This document shows positions 51,481 to 60,934 of a stretch of DNA of 64,000 bases, piece after piece. Origin of the DNA: Pleodorina starrii. Its lineage: Eukaryota; Chlorophyta; Chlorophyceae; Chlamydomonadales; Volvocaceae. The stretch is taken from assembly GCA_030267565.1 (NCBI GenBank), contig BRXU01000010.1:2600501-2664500 (forward strand), written 5' to 3'. A program made the position numbers and the translations under genes. Numbering within the stretch: the first letter of the stretch is position 1; each line of letters opens with the position of its first letter. Under the pieces are notes generated by a model, which worked only from the letters and a program-made list of their open reading frames with translations, searched no databases and was not told the origin of the DNA.

Positions 51481-52380
51481 ATGCATGCATATAATGTGAC
51501 ATACAAACGCATGACAGATCAAAAGGATTCTGTCAAAAAACTCCAAAGCATGGCGTGCCTTGAAGCTGTGATTCCACGTGCAGACACCCTGAAAAAAATG
51601 ATTGATTCCCTGGGGCAAATCACACAGATTTTGAGCCTGCATGCAGATCAGGCGGGCATATCTGTGCAGGCCATGGACACTGCACATGTCTGCATGGTGA
51701 CCCTTGTGTCCCAAGCGGAGTCTGCATTTGAGATGTACATGTGTGATCAGCCCATCACATTGGGTATTCCCATCACAACCATGTCAAAAGTCATCAAATT
51801 TGCAGATGCGGATGACCGAGTATCACTGCACTGGACTGATAAAACGCCCGATGAATTGACAGTCATAATGTGTGCACCGGATGGCACCCGCACATGCACG
51901 TTCAAGCTGCAACTCGTAGAGTCTGAGCAGGACCTATTGCAGGCTACAGACCCCGATGCAAACACCGATGGATACTGGGAGGCATCAATGTCATCCACCG
52001 AGTTCTACAATGCATGCCGTGATCTAGCCAGTCTGGGCGGCAACCACATGTCCATCCTGCCCACATTCATTACAGAGGGCGCCGGCAAGGGCTCAATCAA
52101 GCTAACCTCTGCAAGTGAAGGAATCGGGCATGCCAGCATCACCATTAAAGATGCAGTCCGGATGGCGCCCACAAATGCAGCTGTACGTCTACCCATGAAG
52201 TACCTCGTGTCCATGTCCAGGGCGCACTCTTTGGCACCACATGTCACTCTATGCATGGCCCAGGATTCACCCCTGCTTGCGTGGTTTGACACCCCTATGG
52301 GTACGTTGAAGTACTACCTTGCGCCTTGTATGGATGATGATGAGGCAGAGGAATATGGGGGTGATGTGTACAGCGTGTGA
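51481..52380 (+). CDS. PCNA: Proliferating cell nuclear antigen, PCNA (299 aa)
   Basis: The sliding clamp for the viral DNA polymerase. The ATG at 51481 is taken; MTDQKDS at 51511 is an alternative. Two clamp domains are visible. The first runs LEAVIPRADTLKKMIDSLGQ, LSLHADQAGISVQAMDTAHVCMV and GIPITTMSKVIKFADADD. The second ends LPMKYLVSMSRAHSLAPHVTLCMAQDSPLLAWFDTPMGTLKYYLAP, the usual closing strands. It is somewhat longer than the usual 260 residues, with extra residues at both ends and in the interdomain loop. Confidence 0.92.
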   Translation: MHAYNVTYKRMTDQKDSVKKLQSMACLEAVIPRADTLKKMIDSLGQITQILSLHADQAGISVQAMDTAHVCMVTLVSQAESAFEMYMCDQPITLGIPITTMSKVIKFADADDRVSLHWTDKTPDELTVIMCAPDGTRTCTFKLQLVESEQDLLQATDPDANTDGYWEASMSSTEFYNACRDLASLGGNHMSILPTFITEGAGKGSIKLTSASEGIGHASITIKDAVRMAPTNAAVRLPMKYLVSMSRAHSLAPHVTLCMAQDSPLLAWFDTPMGTLKYYLAPCMDDDEAEEYGGDVYSV

Positions 52381-52477
52381 ATAATTGATGCGAGAGATCC
52401 TGCGTTACATGCTGGTGCACTTTTTTGAAGTCGGGGTGTAGTACTGGCCCTACCAATATTTGGACGTCTGCTTCAGC

Positions 52478-54010
52478 ATGACAGGCGGCACTGTTGGTCC
52501 GAGCCTCAAGGATTACATTTCAGACACTGTCCACATAGTAAAAGGAAAGCTCTTCTTTGTCTTTTTGGGCTACTATAGCAGGTTCAAGACTAGCTCGGTT
52601 TGGCGTTTGGTATTGCGGGATTTACAAGACTACATGCGCACAATACCCCAATGGGAAGGCACACACCTGCACCGCCAGTGTGAGTGCTTTGACAGTGAGA
52701 TGATTCAGCGCCTGCGCAATAACATAGCACACTTTGCACCAGGTCTTGACGTGTACACGTTTCTCCACATGTGTTTCATTGCGGTTGCAAGGGAGGTGTT
52801 CAAGAACCCGTGCATCCTGTATGATGAAGTAGACAGAGCACAGCACCAGAAAAACATGCTCGAATTTGAGCGCATTGTCAAGAGTGCTGTCAAGGGGGTT
52901 GTGAGAGGCCTGTATGTTCAGCTGCACCCAGAACCTGCAGCCACCCACAATCCTGAACCACTTGCACCCGAGACAGTCAATGCTGTACAACATGACGAGC
53001 CACAGCAGCTCGTAGACGTACCTTGTACTATGTTGCAAACAGACAGCACACATGCACACCCTGCAGCTTTTCAGGCACTGAATGAATATAATGTTGATGA
53101 CAAGCCTCCAGAACTAGAGTACAATGGCAGAACCCCCCATGCTCTGCTAGGACATGCCTGCAATAAAGTCTCAACCAAGTCTCTGTTGAAACGACATAAA
53201 CTTTTCAACCCTTGCAAGTTCGACCATGATACAGATATAAATGAGCGGAGGTTGGAAATGCTAACTATTCTCAAGCCCATCACCAAAACAATTCCGCTGA
53301 CCTCAAAGGGTAAAAGCACAGGTAAAATCAAGCGAAAGAGCAATAGCAGGAGTAAGAGCAAGGGGGGAGGCAAGGTCAAGGGGGAGAACAAGGTCAAGAG
53401 GGAGAACAAGATCAAGGAGAATAACAAGGTCAAGCAGTGCAAGCATAATGGCACAGATGACACAGATGTCATGATCAACAAGGGAGGTGACGTGGGTGAT
53501 TATAGAGTATTGGCCACACAGGCCATCGACAGGACAGACAGACAGACAGGATTAACTATGACCATACCAACAGCCACAAGTGACACCCCATCTTTGGATG
53601 TCATGACTGCTGCCACAAGTGATGCCATGGATGCTGCCACAAGTGATGCCATGGATGCTGCCACAAGTGATGCCATGGATGCTGCCACAAGTGATGCCAC
53701 GGATGCAATGGCTGTTGCCGCAAGTGATACCCCATCCGCGGATGCAATGGCTGTTGTCACAAGTGATGCCCCATCCGCGGATGTAATGGCTGTTGCCACG
53801 AGTAATGCCCCAATAGACAGTGGCATCCCCATTGAATCACATACAGCTTACACCGCCATGGCAACTTGTAGTGTTGATGGGGCAGATCTCAAGGACAAGT
53901 CAGAGCCACCACACAACCTTGTAAAACATGGCATGGTGAAACGCATTGCATCAAAGTATGGGGCCAAATATGGCGTGTACTTCCGAAGCGGAGCTAGGAA
54001 GGTCTGCTGA
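52478..54010 (+). CDS. Unknown protein with conserved helical N-terminus and repetitive middle (510 aa)
   Basis: The ATG at 52478 (MTGGTVGPSLKDYISDT) replaces a TTG at 52460. Residues 1-150 are helical and look conserved (VWRLVLRDLQDYMRTIPQW, EMIQRLRNNIAHFAPGLDVY, MLEFERIVKSAVKGVVRGLY). I recall a similar N-terminal region in proteins of mimivirus relatives (unnamed or DUF-level). The rest is low complexity: a Lys-rich tract (KSKGGGKVKGENKVKRENK) and a 24-bp DNA repeat coding TSDAMDAA four times. The end HGMVKRIASKYGAKYGVYF may be a short conserved tail. Function unknown. Confidence 0.6.
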   Translation: MTGGTVGPSLKDYISDTVHIVKGKLFFVFLGYYSRFKTSSVWRLVLRDLQDYMRTIPQWEGTHLHRQCECFDSEMIQRLRNNIAHFAPGLDVYTFLHMCFIAVAREVFKNPCILYDEVDRAQHQKNMLEFERIVKSAVKGVVRGLYVQLHPEPAATHNPEPLAPETVNAVQHDEPQQLVDVPCTMLQTDSTHAHPAAFQALNEYNVDDKPPELEYNGRTPHALLGHACNKVSTKSLLKRHKLFNPCKFDHDTDINERRLEMLTILKPITKTIPLTSKGKSTGKIKRKSNSRSKSKGGGKVKGENKVKRENKIKENNKVKQCKHNGTDDTDVMINKGGDVGDYRVLATQAIDRTDRQTGLTMTIPTATSDTPSLDVMTAATSDAMDAATSDAMDAATSDAMDAATSDATDAMAVAASDTPSADAMAVVTSDAPSADVMAVATSNAPIDSGIPIESHTAYTAMATCSVDGADLKDKSEPPHNLVKHGMVKRIASKYGAKYGVYFRSGARKVC

Positions 54011-54100
54011 ACCATACATATGTGTGCGTAGCGTGCGTCGCTGATGCCATGTTATAAACATACTGACAGATTAGCAAATCGATTCTGCTGTTGCCAAGAT

Positions 54101-54361
54101 ATGCACATAGCGAACAGCGAGGTAGCCCTTGCACTCCTGGTTGCATTCTTAGTGACTGTATTTGTGTATGTGTATGCAAAGCATGACCAACTGATTGAAG
54201 GTGAGAGAGATACACAAACAGAAGGCAAAATACTTGCGGCACACCTGTTCAAAGCATTTGTTGTCTCATTCTTTGTGAGCTACATCATTTTCTTCTTTGT
54301 ACATGACACAAAAGGTGACTGTCCACTGAATAATATATACCGATGCGAACCAGACTTTTGA
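54101..54361 (+). CDS. Small membrane protein (86 aa)
   Basis: The ATG at 54101 (MHIANSEVALALLVAFLV) is used; an in-frame ATG at 54044 adds a cysteine-rich leader with no support. Two membrane helices lie near residues 6-24 and 50-68 (AFVVSFFVSYIIFFFV), joined by a polar loop. The tail has DCPLNNIYRCEPDF. This size and plan are common in virion membrane proteins of NCLDVs. Family not named. Confidence 0.55.
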   Translation: MHIANSEVALALLVAFLVTVFVYVYAKHDQLIEGERDTQTEGKILAAHLFKAFVVSFFVSYIIFFFVHDTKGDCPLNNIYRCEPDF

Positions 54362-54514
54362 ACTTGAGAGCCCATCTGACCTGGTATGTGGTATGGGGTG
54401 TTAAGCAACGGCATGATGCGTGCTGTGTGATTCGTTTTTTCCAAACAATACAGTAGTGCAGGGGATTCCATTCAGTCTCAGATTTGCCTGCCCTCTGTTT
54501 TCGTTTCATCACAG

Positions 54515-55534
54515 ATGGCGGATGAGATACACCTTGAAAAATTTGACTTGTCAATGATAGCAGATGATAGCGTGGTGGTATTTATTGGCAAGCGCAACAC
54601 AGGAAAGAGCTTCTTGATGCGGGATGTATTACACCGTCATCGGGACATCCCCATAGCCTGTGTCATCTCTGCCACCGAGCTTGGCAACAAGGGCTTCAGC
54701 AAACTTGTGCCGTGTATGTTCATCCATGACCAATACGAACACGAGATCATTGAAAATGTGGTCAAGCGCCAAAAGCTTGTGCTCAAAAAAATAGACAGGG
54801 ACATGAGGAAGCATGGCACGAGCAAAGTGGACCCTCGTGCCATACTGGTGATGGATGACTGCTTCTTCAATGCCCCGGTATGGAGCAAGCATCCAGCTGT
54901 CAGCACCATCTTCTGTAATGGGCGACACTTCAAACTCTTATTCTTGCTCACATTTCAGTATGTGCTGGGTGTGCCGCCCAGTTTACGTAACAATGTTGAC
55001 TTTGTATTTATCCTACGTGAGAATGTTGTCGAGAACCGCAAGAAACTATGGCGCCACTGGGCAGGCATGTTCCCCACATTCAAGATGTTCTGCTCAGTGA
55101 TGGACCAGTGTACTGAAAACTATGAATGTCTTGTCATCAACAATAAATCCCAGAGCAACAAGCTCGAGGATTGTGTCTTTTGGTACAAAGCGGACGACCA
55201 TGGTGATTTCCGTGTGGGTGCACCTGTGTACTGGCAGATGCATGACGAGGTTGTGCGGCAGCAACAAAAGGAGGAAGATGCAGAGGCCATGGATGAGGAT
55301 GTGTCGGAGGAGAACGTGCTAAAACACATGGCCTTCCCCCCGCTGGTCGGGCACAAATCCAACAACATTGGCCAGGTTCGTGTGCACAAGAAACACGAGC
55401 AGACATGCAACATGAAGCTTACAGCATATAGTAGCAGCAACATCACCCCAACACCAGTGCAGCCGACAACACAACTTCCAGCAGCATTCGTGTCTTCCAA
55501 GGTCAGAATTCCATTTGAGAATCGAGAATGCTGA
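54515..55534 (+). CDS. A32-like virion packaging ATPase (339 aa)
   Basis: This FtsK/HerA-type ATPase pumps DNA into NCLDV capsids and is a hallmark gene. ATG at 54515. Walker A is FIGKRNTGKS (Gly25-Ser32). Walker B is AILVMDD near residue 110, followed by the sensor strand HFKLLFLLTFQYVLGVPPSLRNNVDFVF. The C-terminal quarter is polar and variable. All core motifs are present. The neighbouring small membrane genes fit a packaging/virion context. Confidence 0.95.
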   Translation: MADEIHLEKFDLSMIADDSVVVFIGKRNTGKSFLMRDVLHRHRDIPIACVISATELGNKGFSKLVPCMFIHDQYEHEIIENVVKRQKLVLKKIDRDMRKHGTSKVDPRAILVMDDCFFNAPVWSKHPAVSTIFCNGRHFKLLFLLTFQYVLGVPPSLRNNVDFVFILRENVVENRKKLWRHWAGMFPTFKMFCSVMDQCTENYECLVINNKSQSNKLEDCVFWYKADDHGDFRVGAPVYWQMHDEVVRQQQKEEDAEAMDEDVSEENVLKHMAFPPLVGHKSNNIGQVRVHKKHEQTCNMKLTAYSSSNITPTPVQPTTQLPAAFVSSKVRIPFENREC

Positions 55535-55544
55535 GCAAGGATCA

Positions 55545-55775
55545 TCAACGGGCGACCGGCCAGGGCTGGTCTTCTTTGAACATTGGGACTACACGCTCTG
55601 CAAACATGGTTGATGCGCTATTATTGCCTGGCAGCTGCTCTTCATACAGGGTACGAGGAATGAATCTATACTCGATTCGTTTTTCCTCACGTGCTTCCTG
55701 TAGGCGTTGCTCATACACTCCGCTGACCACGAGAAATAACCCCACGAACAGCATGAAAACGAGCAAGACCTTCAT
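55545..55775 (-). CDS. Small membrane protein (76 aa)
   Basis: ATG at 55775. An N-terminal hydrophobic helix (VLLVFMLFVGLFLVV) is followed by a charged stretch (RLQEAREEKRIEYRFIPRT) and a polar tail. It is convergent with the packaging ATPase. It may be a signal-anchored virion protein. The family is not recognised. Confidence 0.5.
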   Translation of the reverse strand: MKVLLVFMLFVGLFLVVSGVYEQRLQEAREEKRIEYRFIPRTLYEEQLPGNNSASTMFAERVVPMFKEDQPWPVAR

Positions 55776-55892
55776 GGCGTGCGCACGCGTGCCACTTTAC
55801 TCTGGCCAGTGAAAAACGCCATTCATGTTTTTACAAAAAAAGCAGAGTGTTTTGTAAAGTTGTTAGAGATATTGTTTTGGTCAGTCAGTCAA

Positions 55893-57785
55893 TCAATCAA
55901 CCTCATCAATAGTGGGGGCCGGGTGCACATCCTGGTCAGCTGCTCCTGCTCCTGCTGCATACATGTCTCGCAGCACTGGTGCTGCCACGCCCTCTACCTC
56001 TTTCTTTTTGGCATCGTACTCTGCCTTGCTGGCAGAGGGGTTGCTCTCCAGCCAGGCTAGGGCATCCTTCACCGAGCCCAGCACCTTGGTCTTGTCATCA
56101 GCGGCCAGCTTGAGTTCTTGTTTTTCAAAAGCAGAGCGCAGACCATAAAGGTATGTTTCCAGCTCATTGCGAGCATCAATACGCTCCTTTTGTCGCATAT
56201 CATCCTCCTTGAAGCGCTCTGCTTGCTTCAACATCTCATCCACCTGCTCCTTCGACAGACGACCAGCATCATTTGAGATTGTGATTCGTTGACTCTTGCC
56301 CGTGCCCTTGTCCTGTGCAGTCACACTGAGGATTCCATTTGCATCCAGTGCAAATGCGACCTCGATCTGCGGCACACCACGGGGTGCAGGTGGAATCCCT
56401 GCAAGCTCAAAGGTCCCCAGCAGGTTGCAGTCACGTGTCAAAGGGCGCTCTCCTTCGAACACCTTGATGTTCACAGCATCCTGGTTGTCTGCATATGTTG
56501 AAAACACCTGCTTCTTCTCGACTGGAATGCTGGTGTTGCGTGGTATCATGGCCGTCATGACCCCGCCTGCAGTCTCAATGCCCAATGTCAGTGGCGTCAC
56601 GTCCAGCAACAGCAGGCCTTTGAGCTCCTCATCTGTGTTATTACCAGACAGGATGCGCGCCTGCACAGCTGCACCATAAGCAACAGCCTCATCAGGATTG
56701 ATGCTCTTGTTGAGTTCCTTGCCGCCAAAAAAGTCAGACAGCATGGACTGAATCTTGGGAATGCGGCTCGATCCCCCAACTAGCACCACATCATGGATGT
56801 CCACCTTGCTCATCTTGGCGTCACGTAGCACGGCTTCAACCGTGTCCATGCACTTGCGAAAGTACGGCATGCACAACTCCTCCATGCGTGCACGGGTGAT
56901 GGTGGCCGTGTAATCAATGTTCTCAAACAGGGAATCGAGCTCGATGCTCGCTTGGGCTGCAGATGACAGGGTTCGCTTCACCCGCTCACATGCAGTTTGC
57001 AGGCGGCGCATCGCCTTTGGACTCTCCCGGAGGTCCACCTTGTACTTGCGCCTGAAATCCGCCGCAAAGTGCTCCACCAGCTTGTTGTCAATGTCCGATC
57101 CACCCAAATGGCTGTCTCCACCAGTCGCACGCACCTCAAACACCCCCTCCCAAATCTGTAGAACGGTCACATCAAATGTGCCGCCCCCAAGATCAAAGAT
57201 CAGCACATTCTTCTCCTCTGCACTCTTGTTGTCCATGCCATAAGCAATGGCTGCTGCAGTCGGCTCGTTGATGATGCGCAACACATTTAGCCCTGCAATC
57301 AAGCCTGCATCCTTGGTGGCTTGGCGCTGGGCATCTCCAAAGTACGCCGGAACTGTAATCACTGCATCTTTAACCTCGTGTCCCAGGTACTCTGTCGCGA
57401 TTGCCTTCATCTTGCCCAGAACCATGGCACTGAGCTCCTCGGGGGTAAAGTCAGTGGGCTGGCCCTTGAACATGACGCGCACTTTGGGTCGACCGGCGCC
57501 ATCATCCACCACATTGAAGGGCCACAGTGCGCGGTCGCGCTTCACCACATCATCATCTATGCGACGCCCAATGAGGCGCTTGGCATCATACACTGTGTTC
57601 TTGGGGTTCATGTTGGCCTGGTTCTTTGCGGCATCTCCCACCAGCCGCTCCTCATCTGTGAATGCAACATAGGATGGGGTTGTTCGGTTGCCTTGGTCAT
57701 TTGCAATGATCTCCACACGCCCGTTTTGCCAGACACCCACGGCAGAGTAGGTCGTTCCCAGATCGATTCCGATAGCAGTGGCCAT
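55893..57785 (-). CDS. HSP70: Hsp70 molecular chaperone (630 aa)
   Basis: ATG at 57785 ([19 protein letters not shown]). The ATPase domain shows GIDLGTTYS, the signature [14 protein letters not shown] and [13 protein letters not shown]. The linker [15 protein letters not shown] leads to the substrate-binding domain ([24 protein letters not shown]) and the helical lid. All key ATPase motifs are intact. The protein ends PTIDEVD, close to the EEVD end of eukaryotic cytosolic Hsp70s that docks TPR co-chaperones, so a eukaryotic origin or function in host cytosol is likely. It should help fold virion or replication proteins. Hsp70 genes occur in several mesomimiviruses. Confidence 0.95.
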   Translation of the reverse strand: MATAIGIDLGTTYSAVGVWQNGRVEIIANDQGNRTTPSYVAFTDEERLVGDAAKNQANMNPKNTVYDAKRLIGRRIDDDVVKRDRALWPFNVVDDGAGRPKVRVMFKGQPTDFTPEELSAMVLGKMKAIATEYLGHEVKDAVITVPAYFGDAQRQATKDAGLIAGLNVLRIINEPTAAAIAYGMDNKSAEEKNVLIFDLGGGTFDVTVLQIWEGVFEVRATGGDSHLGGSDIDNKLVEHFAADFRRKYKVDLRESPKAMRRLQTACERVKRTLSSAAQASIELDSLFENIDYTATITRARMEELCMPYFRKCMDTVEAVLRDAKMSKVDIHDVVLVGGSSRIPKIQSMLSDFFGGKELNKSINPDEAVAYGAAVQARILSGNNTDEELKGLLLLDVTPLTLGIETAGGVMTAMIPRNTSIPVEKKQVFSTYADNQDAVNIKVFEGERPLTRDCNLLGTFELAGIPPAPRGVPQIEVAFALDANGILSVTAQDKGTGKSQRITISNDAGRLSKEQVDEMLKQAERFKEDDMRQKERIDARNELETYLYGLRSAFEKQELKLAADDKTKVLGSVKDALAWLESNPSASKAEYDAKKKEVEGVAAPVLRDMYAAGAGAADQDVHPAPTIDEVD

Positions 57786-57936
57786 GTTGCGCAAAAATCA
57801 CAGTCACTGTTCTCTCACACTCTGCTTGATGTGTTATCAACACTTGGCCTTAAGTCAATTTACTGTTTTTGTGAGCATGGAACACTGCTTCACATATCAC
57901 TGCTACAGTCGGGAATAGAGGCCATCTAGCATTCAT

Positions 57937-57994
57937 CTCCAATCACTTCCAATCATCTCCAATCACTTCCAATCATCTCCAATCACTTCCAATC
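57937..57994. repeat. 10-bp tandem array CAATCACTTC/CAATCATCTC
   Basis: About six 10-bp units alternate between two variants of a CAATCA core. The array lies upstream of Hsp70 (minus) and ends about 20 bp before the ATG of a 46-codon plus-strand frame. Confidence 0.9.
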
Positions 57995-58015
57995 GAATAT
58001 ACCGACAAAACATTC

Positions 58016-58156
58016 ATGCAGTCTACTCAAGTGAAGAAGATGCCAATGCCCTCATGGACATTGCATGACACAGTCCCTGAAAAAATACCCTATGAAAGGG
58101 CCCGTGAGACCAACACAACAAAATACAAGAGGCATGCAGAAGTGAAGACTGTGTAG
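58016..58156 (+). CDS. Possible small protein (46 aa)
   Basis: The ATG at 58016 opens a 46-codon frame (MQSTQVKKMPMPSWTLHDTV) and ends with TAG at 58154. The composition is basic and plausible (PEKIPYERARETNTTKYK). An AATATACC element and the CAATCA array lie just upstream. It is short, so the evidence is weak, but it is the only sensible coding content in the 480-bp gap 57786-58263. No family recognised. Confidence 0.3.
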   Translation: MQSTQVKKMPMPSWTLHDTVPEKIPYERARETNTTKYKRHAEVKTV

Positions 58157-58205
58157 CCCCCTAGATCAACCTGTCCAGAGAGGGGTAAAACCCAACCATC
58201 CTTCC

Positions 58206-58262
58206 TGGTGCATGCAACTCAATGCAACTCAATGCAACTCAATGCAACTCAATCCAACTTCA
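58206..58262. repeat. 10-bp tandem repeat ATGCAACTCA, about 5 units
   Basis: The array borders the 3' end of the 58264-59022 gene. Its core CAACTCAATG is related to, but distinct from, CAATCA. A short CAATCCAACTTCAATCAC follows. Confidence 0.9.
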
Positions 58263-58263
58263 A

Positions 58264-59022
58264 TCACTCACTCCTGACTGCACGCTCAGCATCTGTCTTG
58301 GCATTTGCAGCAGTCCACGCATCTGCCCTGCTCTCCAGATCCTTTTGTATACGGGACAGCATCGACTGCTTCCTATCCTCATATACCAGATCCCGATTCA
58401 CCAAATTTTCCATATGGGACTTTGACAGTGAATTGAGGGAAGTCTCTGCATACTGACAATCCTGAATGTCCTCTTGGTATGGCGACCATGGGCACCAGAA
58501 TCCGACGCGCCCTATGTAAACATCAAACTTTTTGTCAACTCGAATGATGTCTTTGACCCGAGCCTCCGCCTCTTTTTGGCTCTCGTACACACCACGCACC
58601 TTGATGCCACGCACAGAAGTAGCATACCCATTACGCTCACCATACTCTGTCTCCAACTGCTTGACATTCTGTCGCTTGTAAAACTCATATTGGTGCTGCA
58701 GCTCTGTATCAGAAAATATGTATTGATAACGATCCCGCACGAGGTGCAGGCTCTGGAGAACAGTCTCATCCTTTCCAAAATGTTTCTCTAGTCCTGTCAG
58801 CATTTCATTCATTTCAGCAGAGAAATTGCCCAAAAACTTGCTAAACATGAAGGCCTCACGGCCAAGCAAAGTATCCTCGGGTGAAAGGAATGATAGACAC
58901 ACATATTTTTGACCACGTATCTCTGGATCTTGCTCCAAACAGTCCATCTCATCTACTGTTGTCATACCTTTGAGGTTGTGCTCGGAATTCGCGTTTTTGG
59001 CATCTTTGAAATTGCTTGGCAT
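58264..59022 (-). CDS. Conserved protein of mimivirus relatives, DUF5832-like (252 aa)
   Basis: ATG at 59022. The order KYVCLSFLSPEDTLLGREAF, RYQYIFSDTELQHQYEFYK, TSVRGIKVRGVYESQKEAEARVK, DVYIGRVGFWCPWSPY, DCQYAETSLNSLSKSHMENL and YEDRKQSM is that of a protein family widely kept in mimivirus relatives (as I recall, DUF5832). No catalytic residues are known to me. The conserved RGVY-EAExRAK and VGxWxPWxP motifs suggest a folded single domain. The role is unknown, perhaps virion or gene expression. Confidence 0.8.
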   Translation of the reverse strand: MPSNFKDAKNANSEHNLKGMTTVDEMDCLEQDPEIRGQKYVCLSFLSPEDTLLGREAFMFSKFLGNFSAEMNEMLTGLEKHFGKDETVLQSLHLVRDRYQYIFSDTELQHQYEFYKRQNVKQLETEYGERNGYATSVRGIKVRGVYESQKEAEARVKDIIRVDKKFDVYIGRVGFWCPWSPYQEDIQDCQYAETSLNSLSKSHMENLVNRDLVYEDRKQSMLSRIQKDLESRADAWTAANAKTDAERAVRSE

Positions 59023-59456
59023 TGGATGTATGGAGACAACTTCAGCAGGTGCAGCAACAGGTTAACCTTGAATAAAAATACTATGTGCGCTTTAGGCCCT
59101 TGTGCGGAAGTAAGGACCCACCATCTGGATCCCTTTGCCCAGCCCGCCGTCAGGAACTGCGGGCACAGGGGCGAAAGCCCAATCAGAGAAACCATGCTCC
59201 GTCTGCGAAGGTCACTGGATTCCCTGCGGACGATGTTCAGGGGCAGGTCTTGAATGTGTAAGGGGTGTGTGTGTAAATATACATCATCCGCGACATATAC
59301 TATGGATCCTACCGTCGTCACAAGCAGCACTGGATACAGTAGCCGCTCCAAGAAAAATGATCGCTCAATGTTCGCTGGGGCATTCACAATGTAGGGGGGG
59401 ACCGCATACCTATGGGCGAGGGTCCGGTCAGGGGCTGCAGAAAAACCGAAACCCAT
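58962..59456 (-). CDS. Possible membrane-associated protein (164 aa), weak
   Basis: ATG at 59456. The N-terminal 60 residues (MGFGFSAAPDRTLAHRYAVP, then RLLYPVLLVTTVGSIVYV) include one hydrophobic helix. The later part overlaps the start of the 58264-59022 gene in another frame by 61 bp and is less convincing. It fills an otherwise empty gap 59023-59497. It may be real for the first 100 residues, or a relic. Confidence 0.3.
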   Translation of the reverse strand: MGFGFSAAPDRTLAHRYAVPPYIVNAPANIERSFFLERLLYPVLLVTTVGSIVYVADDVYLHTHPLHIQDLPLNIVRRESSDLRRRSMVSLIGLSPLCPQFLTAGWAKGSRWWVLTSAQGPKAHIVFLFKVNLLLHLLKLSPYIQCQAISKMPKTRIPSTTSKV

Positions 59457-59497
59457 TTACGGTCTCGAGTTGACGGTGCAGGCGGCACAGTGTCTAA

Positions 59498-60568
59498 CTA
59501 GGCACTCTGTGTGGCCATTTGTCCAAACTCACGCTGGAGCCTCTTTTGACAGACCCTGTACGACGGGTTCGTCACAGCGCACATCACCGCATCACAAATC
59601 ACAGATGCCACCCTCTTCCGCCGCACAAACTCAAATACTTCTATATCTATCGGCGTGAAAAACTTAGGAAGGGTGCTCAGCTCATACCAGTCCCACGGCT
59701 TGTCGGGGTGGGCCAGGACATCTGACATTGTAATGTTGGGGTTGTGGGCCAGACAGCACCAATCCCACGGCTTGTCGGGGTGGGCCAAGATGTCTGACAT
59801 CGTAATGCTAGGGTTCTTACTCAACATAGACCAGTCCCATGGCTTGTCGAGGTGGGCCAGGACGACTGCCATGGTGATGCTGGAGTTACAACCCAGCCAA
59901 AACCAGTCCCATGGCTTATCGGGGTGAGCCAGGACGTCCGACACCGTGATGCTTTTGTTGTAGCTCAGCAAGTACCAGTTCCACGGCTTGTCGGGGTGGG
60001 CCAGGACGTCCGACAGCGTGATGTTTTCGTTGTAGCTCAGCGAGTGCCAGTCCCACGGCTTGTCGGGGTGGGCCAGGGCGTCCGACAGCGTAATGGTGGG
60101 GTTGCTGCTCACCCAATCCCAGTCCCACGGCTTGTCGGGGTGGGCCAGGATGTCCGACAGCGTGATGTTTTGGTTTCTGCTCAGCCAAAACCAGTCCCAT
60201 GGCTTATCGGGGTGAGCCAGGACGTCCGACAGCGTGATGTTTTCGTTGTAGCTCAGCGAGTGCCAGTCCCACGGCTTGTCGGGGTGGGCCAGGGCGTCCG
60301 ACATTGTGATGCTGGAGTTAAGACTCAGATCAACCCAATCCCACGGCTTATCGGGGTGGGCCAGAACGTCTGGCAGCGTGATGCTGCTGTGGCGGCTCAG
60401 GCGATGCCAATCCCACGGTTTGTCCCAATGCATATGTATGATGTATGGTGGCAGTATCGGGTTCAAAGACAAATACTTCCATACGTTGCAACCATCCCCG
60501 ACCTTATTCTCGACAAGAGCAATACGGTCTTGAATAACTTGTGCTTGTAATGTATTTGGGCTCGCCAT
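59498..60568 (-). CDS. PW-x-W tandem repeat protein, paralog 2 (356 aa)
   Basis: ATG at 60568 (MASPNTLQAQVIQDRIALVE). After a 45-residue N-terminal part, about eleven 24-residue repeats follow with the pattern HPDKPWDWxxLSxNPxIT then xSDVLA. The repeats are more uniform than in the 2236-3216 protein and differ mainly in the variable xx after PWDW. The C-terminus is unique (FVRRKRVASVICDAVMCAVT, CQKRLQREFGQM) and aligns with the tail of the first paralog and with relic tails at 12.5 and 16.5 kb. The frequent G+C-rich PWDW codons suggest recent expansion. Function unknown; a protein-binding solenoid is likely. Confidence 0.8.
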   Translation of the reverse strand: MASPNTLQAQVIQDRIALVENKVGDGCNVWKYLSLNPILPPYIIHMHWDKPWDWHRLSRHSSITLPDVLAHPDKPWDWVDLSLNSSITMSDALAHPDKPWDWHSLSYNENITLSDVLAHPDKPWDWFWLSRNQNITLSDILAHPDKPWDWDWVSSNPTITLSDALAHPDKPWDWHSLSYNENITLSDVLAHPDKPWNWYLLSYNKSITVSDVLAHPDKPWDWFWLGCNSSITMAVVLAHLDKPWDWSMLSKNPSITMSDILAHPDKPWDWCCLAHNPNITMSDVLAHPDKPWDWYELSTLPKFFTPIDIEVFEFVRRKRVASVICDAVMCAVTNPSYRVCQKRLQREFGQMATQSA

Positions 60569-60605
60569 TTAGCCATACATACAAACACATACACATACAC
60601 AGGCT

Positions 60606-60934
60606 TTATGATGATAAAGATCCGCCGCCGCGGCCACCCAAAGCGGCCAACCCCAAAGCGCGGCACAGGATGCCGGCAACGAGAAGCTGGACGTCAAGAC
60701 GCCCGCGGCAAAACACTGCTTTGCAAACAAGCGCATGCGGTTCTGCTCCGATGACTACTGTGCATCCTATGGCATCCACCGCTTTCACTACGAAGGCACT
60801 GACAAGGACCATGTCGTGACCATGCGGTCAATGCACGTTGTGCACTTTGAGTCGTGTGACTTTGTCAAGTATGTGAACAGTCCATGTTCAAGCGCACCTA
60901 CTCCAAGTACCGCCTGACGGATTATGCGGAATGA
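60606..60934 (+). pseudogene. Frameshifted fragment of an unknown gene
   Basis: A plus-strand frame opens after a stop near 60621 and reads GNEKLDVKTPAAKHCFANKR, then MRFCSDDYCASYGIHRFHYE and HVVTMRSMHVVHFESCDFVK. It then stops early at a TGA near 60917. A second frame continues the likely original sequence (MFKRTYSKYRLTDYAE) to a stop at 60932-60934. A single-base change near 60885 would explain both. No start codon is clear for the first part. No family is recognised; the Cys and His spacing may bind a metal. Confidence 0.45.

Noticed and set aside
57321..57929. Plus-strand frame of 202 codons opposite Hsp70
   Set aside because: It overlaps the most conserved part of Hsp70 on the other strand. 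The coding evidence for Hsp70 is overwhelming.
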